A stretch of 64,000 bases of DNA, taken from contig JAJKFH010000374.1 of assembly GCA_023333565.1 (NCBI GenBank), positions 1,116,001-1,180,000 on the forward strand. Direction: 5' to 3'. The notes below the pieces were generated by a model, which searched no databases, was not told where the DNA came from, and worked only from the letters and a program-made list of their open reading frames with translations. Below, in pieces: positions 13,801 to 26,754 of this stretch (its first letter is position 1; each line of letters opens with the position of its first letter). The stretch comes from Puffinus mauretanicus. Its lineage: Eukaryota; Chordata; Aves; Procellariiformes; Procellariidae. Both the position numbers and the translations under genes were made by a program.

Positions 13801-16800
13801 ATAGAAAGTAAGAAGGAAAAATCAGAGGGGAGTAAAGTTTAATTTTCAAGCCTAGAAAAATAATATTCTGAAAAACAAGAAATCAAGAATTTCAATCTCC
13901 TCTAAAGCAATGCTGACACTGAAATATTGCTAACAAAGGAATCTGAGGATATTAGACTCTACCAGCACTGCTTTGCTGTCTTCCCAGATGCGGTAGTTGA
14001 GAAATACTCCTGTGAGACAATACTCTCTTTCCTCTACGGGGACTGATGTCTCAGGCCTCTTCCCAAAGAACCGAATACACAACTCAAGAAAAAAGGTTCT
14101 CAAACTTAAACCATTCACATCTGCAACTGAGTGGAGGCATCTCACGTTAACCATCATCTGCAATGTGTATACCACGCAAGACTTCAGATTGGCAGAAAAA
14201 AGAAACTTGCTGTGTCAGGCAACTCAGGCTGCTTTGTGCCCCTCTCTCACGACTCCAGATCATCCTGTCCCCCCGCCTTCTGCATTCAGATGCATGAAAC
14301 CATTAGGAGTGCAAGTGGAGACATATGGAATTACAGTTAAGACTATGAAGATTGTCTTTATTTCATGTTCTCCGAGTAGAGCAGCTGAACAACTGAGTTC
14401 ATGCTCTGCTCCTACAGGAGCCTCTACATAGGATGGAGGTAACCTTAGAGAGGCCAAGGGAGAGTGGAGTAAAGAGGGCAGAAAGTGGTAGGTCATCTCG
14501 GGGAGACTCTTATGCCAAGTGACCCACCGGCAGCGCATGGATCTGTACTTGTCATTGTACCTTAAACCACCCAGAACTATAAATGGGGTTATTAAAACAC
14601 CCGTGCTGTGGTCGCAGCATCCCAGGAGTCCCGACAGGCGTGCAGAAGGGCAGCATTTGCTATTTCCATGCCCACAGACAGGAATGGATGCTGGGGAGGG
14701 TCCTTCATTAACCCGCACTCACCTATCTCATCACGAACAGAGTGGGTGAGTTCAACGCCTGGCTTATTTCTCTGCATAAAGCGCAATGATATGTCCTTTG
14801 TGCGGGGGGAGATGGATTTCTCACTGGGAGTTTTGAACATTTCTGTCATTTTCACATTCATCACACAAGAGGATTTACTCCCAGAATCCAGTCTTTCCTC
14901 CCACCCCCCACCTTTCAATAGTTAGGCTTTTTACATTATGTGCTTTCCCTAGGAGATATTTCAGATGCCACTGAAGGACTAAAAAAAGCCAGTGAAACCA
15001 CCTTTGTGTTCCCAAACCCATTAATGCTTGAGAGCTTTCCATATCACGCTTGGATGATTCTGCAATCAAACATACTTTTCAAGGGCACACTGTAAGCAGT
15101 GTTTCTAATGGACTTTAAATTTAACATGAAGCTCCATTAGTAAAATAAATATATAAATAAAATACAGGATCTTTATTAAGAAATCAGGATAGAGAAGACA
15201 AGCCTTTGATGCAAGAAAGCAAAACAGGGTAGGTATGTGATTAGCTGTCTTCAGGATTTCAGTGAGGTACAGTTCTGTGCTTTGCTATACCCACATGCTG
15301 CTCATAGCTGGCTGAAGGCAAAGTATATTGCTTTGGCCGAGGTCAGCTGCCTCCCTCTTACCCCACGCTCATCTGAGAATACAATTTGAGTCACATCAGT
15401 TCTGATAAGAGAACACCCGTCCAGCACTTGAGGGGGAACATCTGGCAGTGAAGTGGTAAAGAGTCACTAGTAATAATTAGTTCAGCAGGTGCAAAGGAAA
15501 TAAGTTCCTTAGATATATCTGAATGTTTCTATAGGAGTGAGACGGACATGCAGTTGAGTTTCTAAAGATAGGGAACATTCCTACCTACATGTACCCAGTG
15601 ACTTCACCCATGTCACTGACACTTGTAAAAGCAGGCACTGGTGCACAGCAATTGCACTTCCAAGTCTCATCCACACCAAGCTCTTATGCAGCTAAATTTG
15701 CCAGGCAGCTGAGTCGAACATGGACAATTTTTCCCCCCAGGATAGCCACCCAGATCCAAGTGTAGATTGCTCATTGCACAGACAGGATGGCTAACCAAAG
15801 TAACACCTCCAAGGTGGTTGATGGGCCAGATAGGACTGAAAAGAGCTTATGTACTCCAATGAGAGTGGCAGGGTGATGGGGATCTCTGAATATCAGACTT
15901 CTTACCATTTAATTTGGCTTCCCCACTAACAGACACCTGAAATTACACATGAACTACAGTCCCTCAGCCTAGGCAGTATATCAGGGAGCAACAAGAGCAG
16001 AGCTGCTTCCAAAGGGAAGTTGACCCAGGTAATGAGCTCACCATCAGCGCGCAGCTCCGCAGGACCAGAGGCAGGTGATTGCAGAAGGTCCTACCAGCAG
16101 TTGTCAGGCAAAGGCAAGGTGAGAAGAAGGGGCTGACCCACCAGGCCCGTGTTTAAATGATGCTCCTGGACCTATGGGCAGAAGGTGTGGGTGGAGACCC
16201 CAGGTGATGCTGGTCAGGATGATCAAGACCTATTAGTGCCCTCAGGGTACTGCCACTGTAATTCTTTATCATATAATTAAGTCCTCAGATCACAATACTG
16301 AGCAACGTGTATTCTTACTAGTGACTCTGAATTTTTATGAAAGGAACCTGGGAAATGGGTGAAAAAAAAGGAGTAACTCTCCAACAAGCCAGTGAAATCT
16401 GAGCTTTGCCTCCCATAAAATAATTCACTATTAAATTGATCTCTGGAATGCATAATGGATTTAATAGCGCTAATCTCTTATGTAACATTTCCCTTCATTA
16501 CTCTTTAACAGCACTCCAGCTGAGAGTCTCAGCACTTACGTTGCTCTCTCACTCTCTGCAAAGCAGGGCTGCATAGCTGGTTTCTCAGAGAAATAAGGGA
16601 GCAATAAAGCTAGCCCTGGCAGGCACTTCCAAAGATGGAACCAAGAAGCACTGTCATTTTTTACTAACACAGAGCAAAGCAGATGAGGTAATGCAGCTTG
16701 CAGAAGACATGAGGGCAAAAGATTGATTAGAGGCAGGGCTGAAAAAACAGATTATTATCTTCCTAAATATGGCCAACACTTCGGTTCCAGCTCCTTCTTT

Positions 16801-16921
16801 TTTTCTGTGATGCCTTGTTCTCATTTCCTTTGATAATCCTTAAATGAGTAGAAAGCATTTCTGATCTCATCTATCAGACCACATTTTTGCCGTTTTTGTT
16901 CCTCCCTGCACACAGGCACTA

Positions 16922-16968
16922 CGGAGGCTGTTGCACAGGTATAAGAGAGCAGAATCAGGCCCATAAGC
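16922..16968 (+). repeat. ancient amniote repeat fossil (AGCAGAATCAGGCCC type)
   Basis: The sequence TTGCACAGGTATAAGAGAGC running into AGAATCAGGCCCAT resembles the 3' part of a very old amniote interspersed repeat (CR1/L3-like), whose typical text is TTACACCAGTGTAA... followed by AGCAGAATCAGGCC. A second clear copy lies at 45548-45588 and a partial one at 39380-39412. The family assignment is from memory and approximate. Confidence 0.45.
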
Positions 16969-17867
16969 TGCTACTTGTCAGAAGTCCAAAGCATATTTAT
17001 AAATAGACATGTTTATTTTAAAAGAAGGTGTTATTCAAATGCACAGTTAATACTCAAGCATGAAAGCTAAAATGTCTCCTTCCAGCCCCTCCTACACACG
17101 CTTTTCTTTCCAGAGAGACCCCAAACTACATATTCAAATAAGTATTTTATGATCAAGACATTCAGTATTTAATTGAACCTCATTTAACTGCTTAAAACTT
17201 TTAAAAGAAGTTCTCAGCAAGAACTCAGGGGAAAAAAAACAAGTTGTAAGAAGTGGGATGTTGGACTAAGGAGGATAAACAAAAATTCTTTGATTCCTAA
17301 ATCTTCCCTAATAGGATTTGTGGTTTAAGTCCTTCTATATGTTCTTATGTATAAAGCAGGAATTATATAACATAAAAGCAACACATGGTTAAAGCTGTCA
17401 TGGTGATACAACATTTTTTACCAGTGACCTGTATTTCAGAGACAGTAGTTCTACTGAATGTGTTTTAACATAAGCTAATGAATATGGCATTCAAATGTAT
17501 TCATTTGGATAAATTTTCCTAATTTGTCCATTGGCTGTAAGAAGTTTTCAGAGACTTAGCTGGAAAGGATATTTTTTTAAGCAAGAGATTAAAATGCATG
17601 ACCTTAAATAGAGCCCTCCCATCTGGTTTTCTTCCAAAAGGGTCTCAATTGCCTCTGTCATTAAGAACACAATACTGCTCTTTCTTGGGCTTTCCAAAGA
17701 ATATAGTTATGTTCCTGGGAAAATATGGAGAGAAAAAGCTAAGGCCAGTTAAATGGGATGAATAGGAGAAAGGATTTTGAGCCTTAGGAAATGCTGTTCA
17801 TTTTCTTATGAGGATTATGTACACTGTATAAATAGCGTAAGATTCTCCAGGAACATTACACAACAAA

Positions 17868-18390
17868 CATAGAATCAGAGAATCATAGAATGGTTTGGGT
17901 TGGAAGGGACCTTAAAGATCATCTAGTTCCAACCCCCCTGCCGTGGGCAGGGACACCTTCCACTAGACCAGGTTGCTCAAAGCCCCATCCAGCCTGGCCT
18001 TGAACACTTCCAGGGATGGGGCATCCACAACTTCTCTGGGCAACCTGTTCCAGTGCCTCACCACCCTCATAGTGAAGAATTTCTTCCTTACATCTAGTCT
18101 AAATCTACCTGCTTTCAGTTTAAAGCCATTACCCCTTGTCCTATCACTACGTGCCCTTGTAAAAAGTCCCTCTCCAGCTTTCTTGTAGGCCCCTTCAGGT
18201 ACTGGAAGGTTGCTATAAGGTCTCCCCGGAGCCTTCTCTTCTCCAGGCTGAACATCCCCAACTCTCTCAGCCTGTCTCCGTAGGAGAAGTGCTCCAGCCC
18301 TCTGACCATCTTCATGGCCCTTCTTTGGACTCGCTCCAATAGGTCTGTGTCCTTCTTGTGTTGGGGGCCCCAGAGCTGAATGCAGTACTC
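17868..18390 (-). mobile_element. 5'-truncated CR1 LINE fragment
   Basis: Read on the minus strand, this is the 3' end of an avian CR1 retrotransposon: the C-terminal part of the reverse-transcriptase ORF, then the 3' UTR, ending in the degenerate octamer tail (CATTCTATGATTCTCTGATTCTATG). The minus frame at about 18115-18390 encodes [16 protein letters not shown], then [11 protein letters not shown] and [11 protein letters not shown], hallmarks of the CR1 ORF2 C-terminus. The element is about 0.52 kb against a full length near 4.5 kb, so it is dead by truncation. The frame closes early at the right of the conserved block. No clear target-site duplication was found. It sits in KBTBD12 intron 3 in the same orientation as the gene. 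Confidence 0.93.
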
Positions 18391-18434
18391 AGCAATTATA
18401 TTGTTGAGACTGATAACAGACAATTATATTGCAG
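18391..18434. repeat. short direct repeat at the CR1 5' boundary
   Basis: CAATTATATTG occurs at about 18393 and again at about 18420, right where similarity to CR1 stops. It may reflect sequence captured or duplicated at the truncation point, or chance in AT-rich DNA. Confidence 0.5.
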
Positions 18435-21400
18435 GATTGCTGATTAAGACGCATGGTACAGGTTCCTGAACAATGCTATTACTCAGATCAAAAACTCTAA
18501 TCTATTTCTCATTTTCCTTCCATCAGTGTGACTCTAGAATAATTCCATTTCATTTATTAGGGTTTTACATGCTGGAGCTGCCAATTAGGCTGGGAAGAGT
18601 TTTTGGACAGTGACTGTGTGCCAATAGGACTATGTGACTCTATTCTGTGCCAACAGGACTTTTCAGAAATTAACACTTCAAAGGCTAAGCCTCAGATTCT
18701 GATCTGGGTAGAACAAAATGTCTGACACAACGCCACTGAGATCAGCAGACTAGTTACTACAGATTTACACCTACATGGATGAGAGCAAAAATTAGGCTTG
18801 TATATCAAAGAGTCTACTACTGCATCTTATTCAAAGCTAGTGCTCCATCTCTGCTTTTTGCTTCATATTTATGATAGAAATTGCATTCACACATCAGAGA
18901 CATTAGAGAGGATCAACTTTTAGTGTAGTGATATTTCGTTTATGCTCTAGAGTCCTACCTAATCCTGAATGCGCTGACACCTGTATGAACTGTACAGGAA
19001 GACAGAGATCCTGCCTGAAAGAGCTGACAAATTTACTTTGTTTAAGGACTTTTTTTTCAAGAGTTGCTTGAAAGAAGTCTCATCGCTCTGCAACACTACT
19101 TTATATATCCAGCTAGAGTTTTATATTTCTTTATTTCATGTTTTTATATCTGGGAAGCAGGGCTTGGTTCTCGTGGCATACAGAAGATAGCTTGCATGTA
19201 CCTATTTCCACCTTGCCTCCCTCCCTTTCCTTCCTCTGCGCCCAGCAGCCCCCAGTGGATCGTCTTAGATGGGTGCAGGCTGCAGGAAGCCCATGGAGAC
19301 AGTGCACCACATAAGGACCAAGTATGATATGAGAAGTGGGTGATGCTTGTGGGAATCCAAACATTGACATCAAGCATGCTTCTGAGTTGCCCCTTCACTG
19401 AGTGTCCCATGACCGGGGCTCCATGGGAGCCTGTTAGACGTTCAAGTTCTGTGCACACATACGTCACCATGGGGAACCCCCATTTGGAGTGAGAAGGGGT
19501 ATAAATGGCAATGGTAGAGACTCCATGAAAGTCTCTCTCTCATCTGTAGCACAAAAGCTTAGTCATTACGCCTGAGCATAGATGTCTCTGAGGTGACTAC
19601 ATGAGGACAACCTACGAGCTGTGATCCTCTTCTTTTTGCACAAATCGCCCTTGACAGCATCTTTCTAGACTCCCACAGTGCCCCACATGCCTTGTGAAGC
19701 AGGGTGATGTCCGGGGATCCACAGCTTTGAACAGCCTGCGGTGGATTTACCATCCTCATGACAGTTGCTATTCTTTGGTCTGTCAGCATCAGCCTCCGTT
19801 CCTTCCATTCCCATTCTCTCCTGAATGTCATCTGCATGCTCAAGTACCACATCAACCAGATTAAGAGCGCTTTCACTGTCGTCTTTTCAATGCCATGAAT
19901 TGCCCGTCCACCCGGCCGGGGTTACCATCGCAATTGTTTCCAAAGGAAAACTGTGCCCACCTCGCAGCCCAACAGCCTGAGAACTCCCAAGGTAACAAGA
20001 ACTTGTCACCACGAATAAACCGTGGAATGTAGCTTTTCTGTGTGAGGTTTTAATTACAGTTGGCGAGTGTGAGTTTACAGCTGGAGATGAGGCTGTGTGC
20101 GGTATCAGCAGAATAAGATGCCAATATCAGTGACTGTATCACTGTTTCCAAACAGAATTCGTTTGGAAATTGCTTCATCATTTTGAGAGGTCTTGGAAAA
20201 TGCTTTAATCTCTGCCACAGAGTTTTCAGACCGTGATGGTTAACATTTACCAACCACATTTTCTTCTCAATTTTAACAGATTAATCTTCATTTCCACCCA
20301 TACAGTTAAAGGTGGATTTAAACCAGCATATTCAAAGGTAGAATTTGTTGGTAAATTATTTTTGGCTCAGTGTCAGGTTTGTCTTTCAATTAAAAAATTA
20401 GTTCTAATATTATTTGATTTCCTAAGGAAACAAGACTCATGCAGTTACCCTCACTACATGGTGTTCTGTATCTGCATTATTTTGTCTGCTCTTCAGAGCT
20501 TTTGCACTTGTTGGCCAGTTTCAACCAAATTTTACAGATTTATGGATGTTAAAGTCCTTGCAAGGTTTGTGAAAATAGGCAATCAGGAGTTTGTAAAAAC
20601 AGCTCAGACATAGGTCAAAATGTCTTCCCTGCAATCGATATTCCTGCTACCTGATGGTAACTCATTTGTGCCTGCGCTTGCTGCAGTTACACCTTGAGTG
20701 GACGGAGCATCAGGATGGAGGCAGGCTCAGAAACAATGCTAAAAATAGCACAATCTTTCTCAAAAATGCGTTCCTTGGAGCAGCATGTGAGCTTACACCT
20801 TTGGTATAAATTACAAGCAAGTTTGTTCATTACAGTGAAATTACCCCAGTTTTACACTGCCAAAACTGAGAACAAACACTGCCTTTATGTGTATTTAGTT
20901 ACGTTTAGCCCAAGAGGGGAGGGTCCAGTGCAGCAAATTGTTAATCACAGGATTAAGCGCGTTGGTTCCCGTAGGACGGCTCACGTAAGGACTGCTCATG
21001 GGAAGGTGCGTGAACCAACACAGTGATGGAGACGGAGCAAGAGCTTGTTCTGGCCCACGCGCTGATCTGATTGTTAACAAAGATTTTCTCACAAAAAAAA
21101 TTATTGGTACTGGCTGACATGTAAGAAAGAATTCAAGTCAATGTTCAGCTCCCTGAATACTGCAGCACTGGCAGCTATACATAATAAAATGATGCTTTTT
21201 ATATTTTTACATTAGCAAAATGCTTGTGAAGGTCTGTGAGACCATGAATTTTCCTCAATGCCGTATAAACAGGCACTTTTCAGATTTAATACTGTGCTTT
21301 GTGTTCAATCTGTACATTTCATTACTGTGATCACTCAGATATGCTTCTTTCTTTGTGAGATTTTGAGGGAAGAAAATGGATGCAGTTTTCCTTATTAGCC

Positions 21401-22289
21401 ACTCCTTTTCCTTGTCTCCGTGTCAGGCTTGCTGTGAAGACGACTGTCAATTTGCTTTATCACATGCATCCCAAGGCGGCTCCTGTTTTTTCTCCCTGAC
21501 TCTCTTGTGTCATCACAGCGTTCGTGGTCTTGATCTCGGAATGCTTCTTAGTGAAATGCACGCATACAGCCTTTCTCTTCCCAACTCTTACAGCTGCTTC
21601 TGCTGCCCCATTACAGCATCAGTGTCAGTATAAATTATTTGTATTTAACCTTTTATAAAGGACGGAATTTCTGAAGCACCTTTGAACCTGGGCAGCCAAC
21701 ACTCTCATTATTTAACAGCATACTGACGTTCTCTATCACTAACCTTTGACAATAATGAAATTATTTTCTGTTTGCAAAACTCTCTTTTCCACACAGGCTT
21801 CTTTCAGCCTTTCTCTTGGTTGTGACTATGGGCCTGTCTCAAGCCACTTAAGAGAAAGAAGTTCCTCTAAAAGAAGACAAATGCAACGTTAATGCATTTT
21901 CCTCTTCTACTTCAAAGACACCTTTCTTGGATACACCCCCTGCAAAACGCTTTCTGTATTACGTGCCAGGAACAAACTCTCCTTTATCCATGGTATATAA
22001 CAACCCAGACAAAACCAGAACACCCCTTACACAGGAGGTGTATTAAGTTGATAAGACCATATTTATTGTGTCGATAAGCTTGTAAGCAGGAGCAGTTTGA
22101 AGCAGAAGGGGTTGAAAGGTCCTGAGGTACTGATGGGATTTGCTACCTTCTTCATGTCTGATGCTGCCCATGGGAGCATGGAAGGGCATGAATAACTCAC
22201 AGCCCACCTATGGATTAATTGACTCTATGAACTTTTTTCCCACTTCTTCAAGAACTTTCCAGTCATGCACCTATAATCCTTCTCTCCGT

Positions 22290-22318
22290 CACTTAGACAC
22301 CTTTCTGGTGTCTAAGTG
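22290..22318. repeat. perfect 12-bp inverted repeat with 5-base loop
   Basis: CACTTAGACACC (22290-22301) is followed by the loop TTTCT and then its exact reverse complement (22307-22318). The stem is too short for a typical pre-miRNA. It lies in KBTBD12 intron 3. It may come from a template-switch mutation. Confidence 0.85.
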
Positions 22319-22871
22319 CATTCTAAGATGACCCTTTCAACTTTTTCCCCATATCGTTCCCAATGCCCGCAATGCCTTTCTTCTCCATCTGCCTTTCCCT
22401 GCCTTAGATCATCATTTTCTCTTCAGAAGAATCCCTCGCTTGACACTTTCTGAGGTGTTTGCTAGCGTTCAGAAACTGGTGATCTTTCTTTTGGCTTGGA
22501 CAGAGGTTGGGATGGGGCCATGAAGGATGGTCTTTGGGAAAAGAGTCGTGTTACGGATGAACTGCAGAACTGAGGATATGGATGAGGATCATTTTGGGAC
22601 AAAAGATTTTGGGGTAGAAGATTATTGAACCCTTTCACACAAATGTTAGAACTTTTGATCAAAATACTGTTTTGAAACAAAAAATTGCAAAGATTCAATC
22701 AAAATATGACAAAATGAAAGATTTAGATTTTCAAAAAAATGCACTGCGTTGAGGTGGGTGGAAGAGAATGATTCACTGAATTTTATCAGAATCCACAAAT
22801 AACGTTGGTTTTGACTGGGAGATCCAAATTCTCTTTTTCCCATGCCATTCCTTCATGATGCTGGGTATGTT

Positions 22872-22930
22872 CCTTAGCTTTTCACTGCTCACCTGTGAAA
22901 TGATGCTAACAAGGCTTCTCTACCCACCTT
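22872..22930 (+). repeat. possible MIR-like fossil
   Basis: The text CTTAGCTTTTCACTGCTCACCTGTGAAATGATGCTAACAAGGCTTC resembles the MIR 3' half, where a CTCAGTTTCC...CATCTGTAAAATG block is followed by AATA..ACCTACCT. Heavily diverged, so the assignment is weak. Confidence 0.35.
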
Positions 22931-23229
22931 TTAAAATTCATTATTATTTATAGCACACACTGATACTCCAAAGAAAATTAATTTAAAAAGCAAAGTATCT
23001 TTGTTACGTTAATCCAGAACACTAAACATTCACTTAATTTAGTCTACATAAATTAAGGAAGGAAGAAATGATGTGGGGAAAAAATAACTAGAAAAATACT
23101 ATCCGTTTAGTCCAACATACTTTGTCCTACATACATAGCAAAGGGTGAGATATTTCACTTCGCAGAGGCAAATTGCTGGAAAGAAGAAAAAGTCATGGTA
23201 CTATCTGTTAAAAATCGGTTTCCTCTTAC

Positions 23230-23380
23230 CCAAGACATAAATCTCACTGTTGACTACGGCTGTGCTGAAGCGGTATTTGGAGTACTTCATTGGCGCGCCT
23301 TCTGTCCATTTGTCTTGGCCCGGGTCGTACCGAAACGTTCTGTTACTTAATCGATCCGGCTCATCGTCAGGCAGATCCAT
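23230..23380 (-). CDS. KBTBD12: KBTBD12 coding exon 3 (Kelch repeat)
   Basis: This 151-bp exon encodes residues 448-497 plus one base, beginning MDLPDDEPDRL and ending EIYVLG across the junction. The acceptor is CATACAG (AG at 23382-23381) and the donor is CTTGG|GTAAGA (GT at 23229-23228). The exon starts in phase 0 after WTPQ of exon 2 and ends in phase 1, both matching their neighbours. It carries a Kelch strand set with RYDPGQDKW and the YRFSTAVVNSEIYVLGG motif that ends in exon 4. Similarity to human KBTBD12 is very high. The leading ATG is an internal methionine, not a start. Confidence 0.94.
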
Positions 23381-26300
23381 CTGTATGAAATATGACAGCC
23401 ATATAATAATACAACATTTGGAGCCCTCTGCACACGCCTGCATGCAATTAATCACAGCAGACAGCTGAGCAGATAAATAACATAAACACATCAATTATAG
23501 CTGCGGAGTGATTCATACTCACTAGGGTTTAACAGCACCCATGACTTGTGGCTGGGAGTACGCTGTAGAAGGCAAATGTATAAGAAGGCATCTATATTCT
23601 GCAGCAATAAAGCTGAGGATCTGGGTAATAACAATCCATTCATGGGCCCGGCTCTGGCAGAACGTACCTCTTTCACAAGGCTGCTGTAAAGTCCTAATAA
23701 CAATAGAGGGCAAACCAGTCTATGTGACATTTTTTCTTCTTGCTAAACATTGAAATCTATTCCCACTGTTACTCAGACCGTACCGTGAGTCTCAGGGAGG
23801 TACTTAGCTGGCCTTTCTCAGGCCTGTATATATACATAACTTATTCTCAAGTCATTTGCACGTTTATTTAGTCAGCCTAACCAGAGTAATGTTCAACTGC
23901 TGCAACTTCTCCTTCAATAGTTTTCATAATAAGCTCCTAACCCCCTGCTATATCTTTGCTGCCATAATATTCTTTTTATACTCACTCCTACTCTTCTTGT
24001 TCTCTCTAATCTTCTTCCCTTTTCTCTGCCTGTCTAGTGTGATGCAGGGAACTCAGATTACGTTTTCTGGATACGACACCCTTGAATATAAGCAGTAGGC
24101 TATGTGGGGAGGATCCTGAAATATTTCGGGATGAAAGGTTTCATGTGGAGAGAATGAGAAGGAGAGAACTACTTTGCTTACTTGTGATGGTGTTACATGT
24201 GTTCTTGCTTTGCTTGTTGTTTTTCTTTCCCAAAAGACCTTTCCAACACTAACGTCACAGACAAGATACTAGGAGGCAAACTACAAAGTAAATATATAGC
24301 CCCTTGGTTACTCCCTGTAAGTGCCCAGGGGCATGCTCTTCCTCCGTGATAAGTGTGAAACACTAATTTATTCACTGAAAGAGGGGTAAGCTGTGTTTTT
24401 TCAACACAGAGGAAGCATAGACTTAGGAGCAGGCACCATTTGACATGCTGTAAATTCACATCCTACCTCATTTTTGAGGCAACGTTCACCTCAGAGCGCA
24501 CCCTGTGCTCTTTATGCACAGAAGACATAACATCCAGCAGCCCTTCTCCCTGTCTCAGGGGTCTGAAACCTTCCCCTCAGCCTCACCAAACGTTTTCTTC
24601 CATTTTAAGAGCCCCCAGTTACCAAGGCTGGAGTCGCTTGGGTTCTTAACTCCGCTGGCATCAGTGAGGCTAGACCAATGCTGAGCCGGAATCAACGCTG
24701 TGAGTCGAGCCCTTGCCCTCCTAAGGTGTCATTTTATGTCCTGGCTTGACTTTGTCTTGTCTTGTTTCAATTGCAAAGCCTGAGTGGGAAGGGAACACGT
24801 ATTTATCTCTGTCCTGTAATGGACACGTGCATTTACGGCGCTCTGTCAATGCTGCGTCGTTAGTATTTGTTCAGGATTGACAGAACATTCAGTGCTGCTT
24901 GAGCATAGGGACAACCCCTGGCTTGACGAACTAATTTGCTTTCACAGTGCAACTGTGGTAGCCCCACATATACAATCGCTGCATCTGACAGGGGAGTGTG
25001 GGAGATATATGGCACCGGAAGAATTCAGCTCTCTGCAGTGCTGGTCTTGAAGCACTTTTTTGAGAGCTTTAGCTAATTCCTTCTGATCCGTTCAGGTATG
25101 CCCTAATCTTACAAAGCTATGGTTTTTAATCAAGTACGGTTAATCTACTCATCTCAAGCCTATTTATATACAAACTCAGACTCCCATGTATTGTTACTGA
25201 CAGTACTGGTCGGCAGGTATCCACTTCAGGTGTTTTCGAGGTGCCTGTATTTTTTTTTTTAAAACATTCTTGGCTCAGTACTCCTGACTTGTGCTTCTAA
25301 GCCACTTTTCCCCCTTACAATCTGTTCTGGAGAACTATTAAGAAAGACAAAGCTGGTTGTCTGACTTCAACATCTATCTTTGTTATATGACATATCTTTC
25401 AGTTCAAGTATTTTTGCAGACAGATTGTTTCTAGATGAAGTGTTTTCATATTTTAATTCTTTAAATAGCTGAGGTATCCTTGCTCAGTTGTTTCAGTACC
25501 AGAAATACTCTCTGATCTTTCTGTTGTCTCCTTTGGGGACTCCTGCACCCAAAATATCCAAAGAGGTGGAAATCTTGTTTGCTGAATGCATCCCACTTTT
25601 AAATACTTTAAACAGTAATTTATTTCAAGAGAACGCAAACCAATGAGATGTGATGACAGTCTGAACATATTGCTGTTGGCAATAAGGATTACAGATGCTC
25701 TACTTCATTGTCAAGTAAATGTGGGGCTTTATCTTGAATGCTCAAATTTAAACTGCACCAAGCAGTAAATAAGAATGGGCTATGCTCTTAAAAAAGATCT
25801 TTCACACTGGGAGCAACTGGAGAAAGCGAGCACTGTTCCTGACATGCATCTTCCTTGTAGCATAGTTCTGTATATTCTGTGTTATATATAATAATATCAT
25901 ATTATTATATATAGTAATGTAGTATATAATTACAGAAAATTATTATATATAATAATATACCTACTGAATATGGTATCTGTGGCCCTGCTGAAAATTCCCA
26001 TTAAAACGTTACATGGCCGAGCAATGCAACTGAAACAAATAAATGGATTGGTTAAAGGAATCTGTTTTCCAGATAAATATAATTTAAAATATAATTTAAT
26101 GAAAATCAAATAAATGAACTTTGCTTAACCAAGAAAGCTTCCTGAGAAATTGAGGTGAACTTTACATTTCAGATAGAAATCTGTCCCTGAAATTCACCTG
26201 CGTACACACTTTTTGAAGACAGGGCTCAGTTAAGGGCCTCCGTGAGATTTAAATTTCATTATTTACGGATACCCAGAAAAATTAAGTGGCCAGTATATAA

Positions 26301-26754
26301 AGAAAGGAAAGGCTGAAGTGAATCCATTTTTCACAGCCTGTGATGACAAAAAAGTGACAAACAAGTACTAAATATCATCCTAGTTATTTCAATTCAAGCT
26401 TTTTGGAAAAAGTAAGGTGTTTAACACAGTAGCTATTTAAAATTGAACCCATGTTGACAGAGGAGATGTATTTTAAACTCTTGCTCAGTGTGCATGTCTC
26501 CATGAAAGAACTGCCCTTCCTACAGTTGGTATTTACAGTGAGGATGGCATAAGATGGATATAATTCCTCTTCACCCTGTTTGGTGTTCCTACAAAAGCTG
26601 TTTAATCAGAGGAATGCGAGCAATTTATTCTTCTGTTATCACTGATGTACTTTTCCTCTGCAAGAAGCACCGTAAAATTACACCTCATATAAACCAAGCA
26701 TAGCTCTGCTTGTTAGTAAACAAACAAAACAAAAGAACTGGCACATTTCTTAAC
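23381..26754 (-). other. KBTBD12: KBTBD12 intron 2
   Basis: A 3.4-kb intron between a GTTAAG donor (26754 downward) and a CATACAG acceptor. The content is AT-rich unique sequence with a TA-rich cluster at 25883-25962. No gene, RNA or recent mobile element was seen. Confidence 0.88.
25883..25962. repeat. AT-rich palindromic cluster
   Basis: TATATATAATAATAT (25883-25897) and its exact reverse complement (25899-25913) flank a single C at 25898. A related copy (TTATATATAATAATATA) follows about 40 bases later. This is a possible cruciform or fragile site, most simply a TA/TAA microsatellite that has formed inverted arms. Confidence 0.8.

Larger units (their letters stand above)
10884..23229 (-). 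other. KBTBD12: KBTBD12 intron 3
   Basis: A 12.3-kb intron bounded by consensus GTAAGA (minus strand, 23229 downward) and TTTTGCAG (up to 10884). It contains the avian CR1 fragment at 17868-18390, an old amniote repeat fossil near 16.9 kb, a MIR-like fossil near 22.9 kb and a 12-bp perfect hairpin at 22290-22318. A block at about 19.25-19.9 kb has a TATAAAT motif on plus (about 19501) and overlapping minus-strand frames, but no recognisable product. Open frames of 100-150 codons at 14.0-14.9 kb overlap on both strands and look like chance frames. Confidence 0.85.

Noticed and set aside
13997..14925. Cluster of 100-152 codon frames on both strands in KBTBD12 intron 3
   Set aside because: They overlap mutually on opposite strands and no domain is recognisable. 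A few frames of this length are expected by chance in 64 kb.
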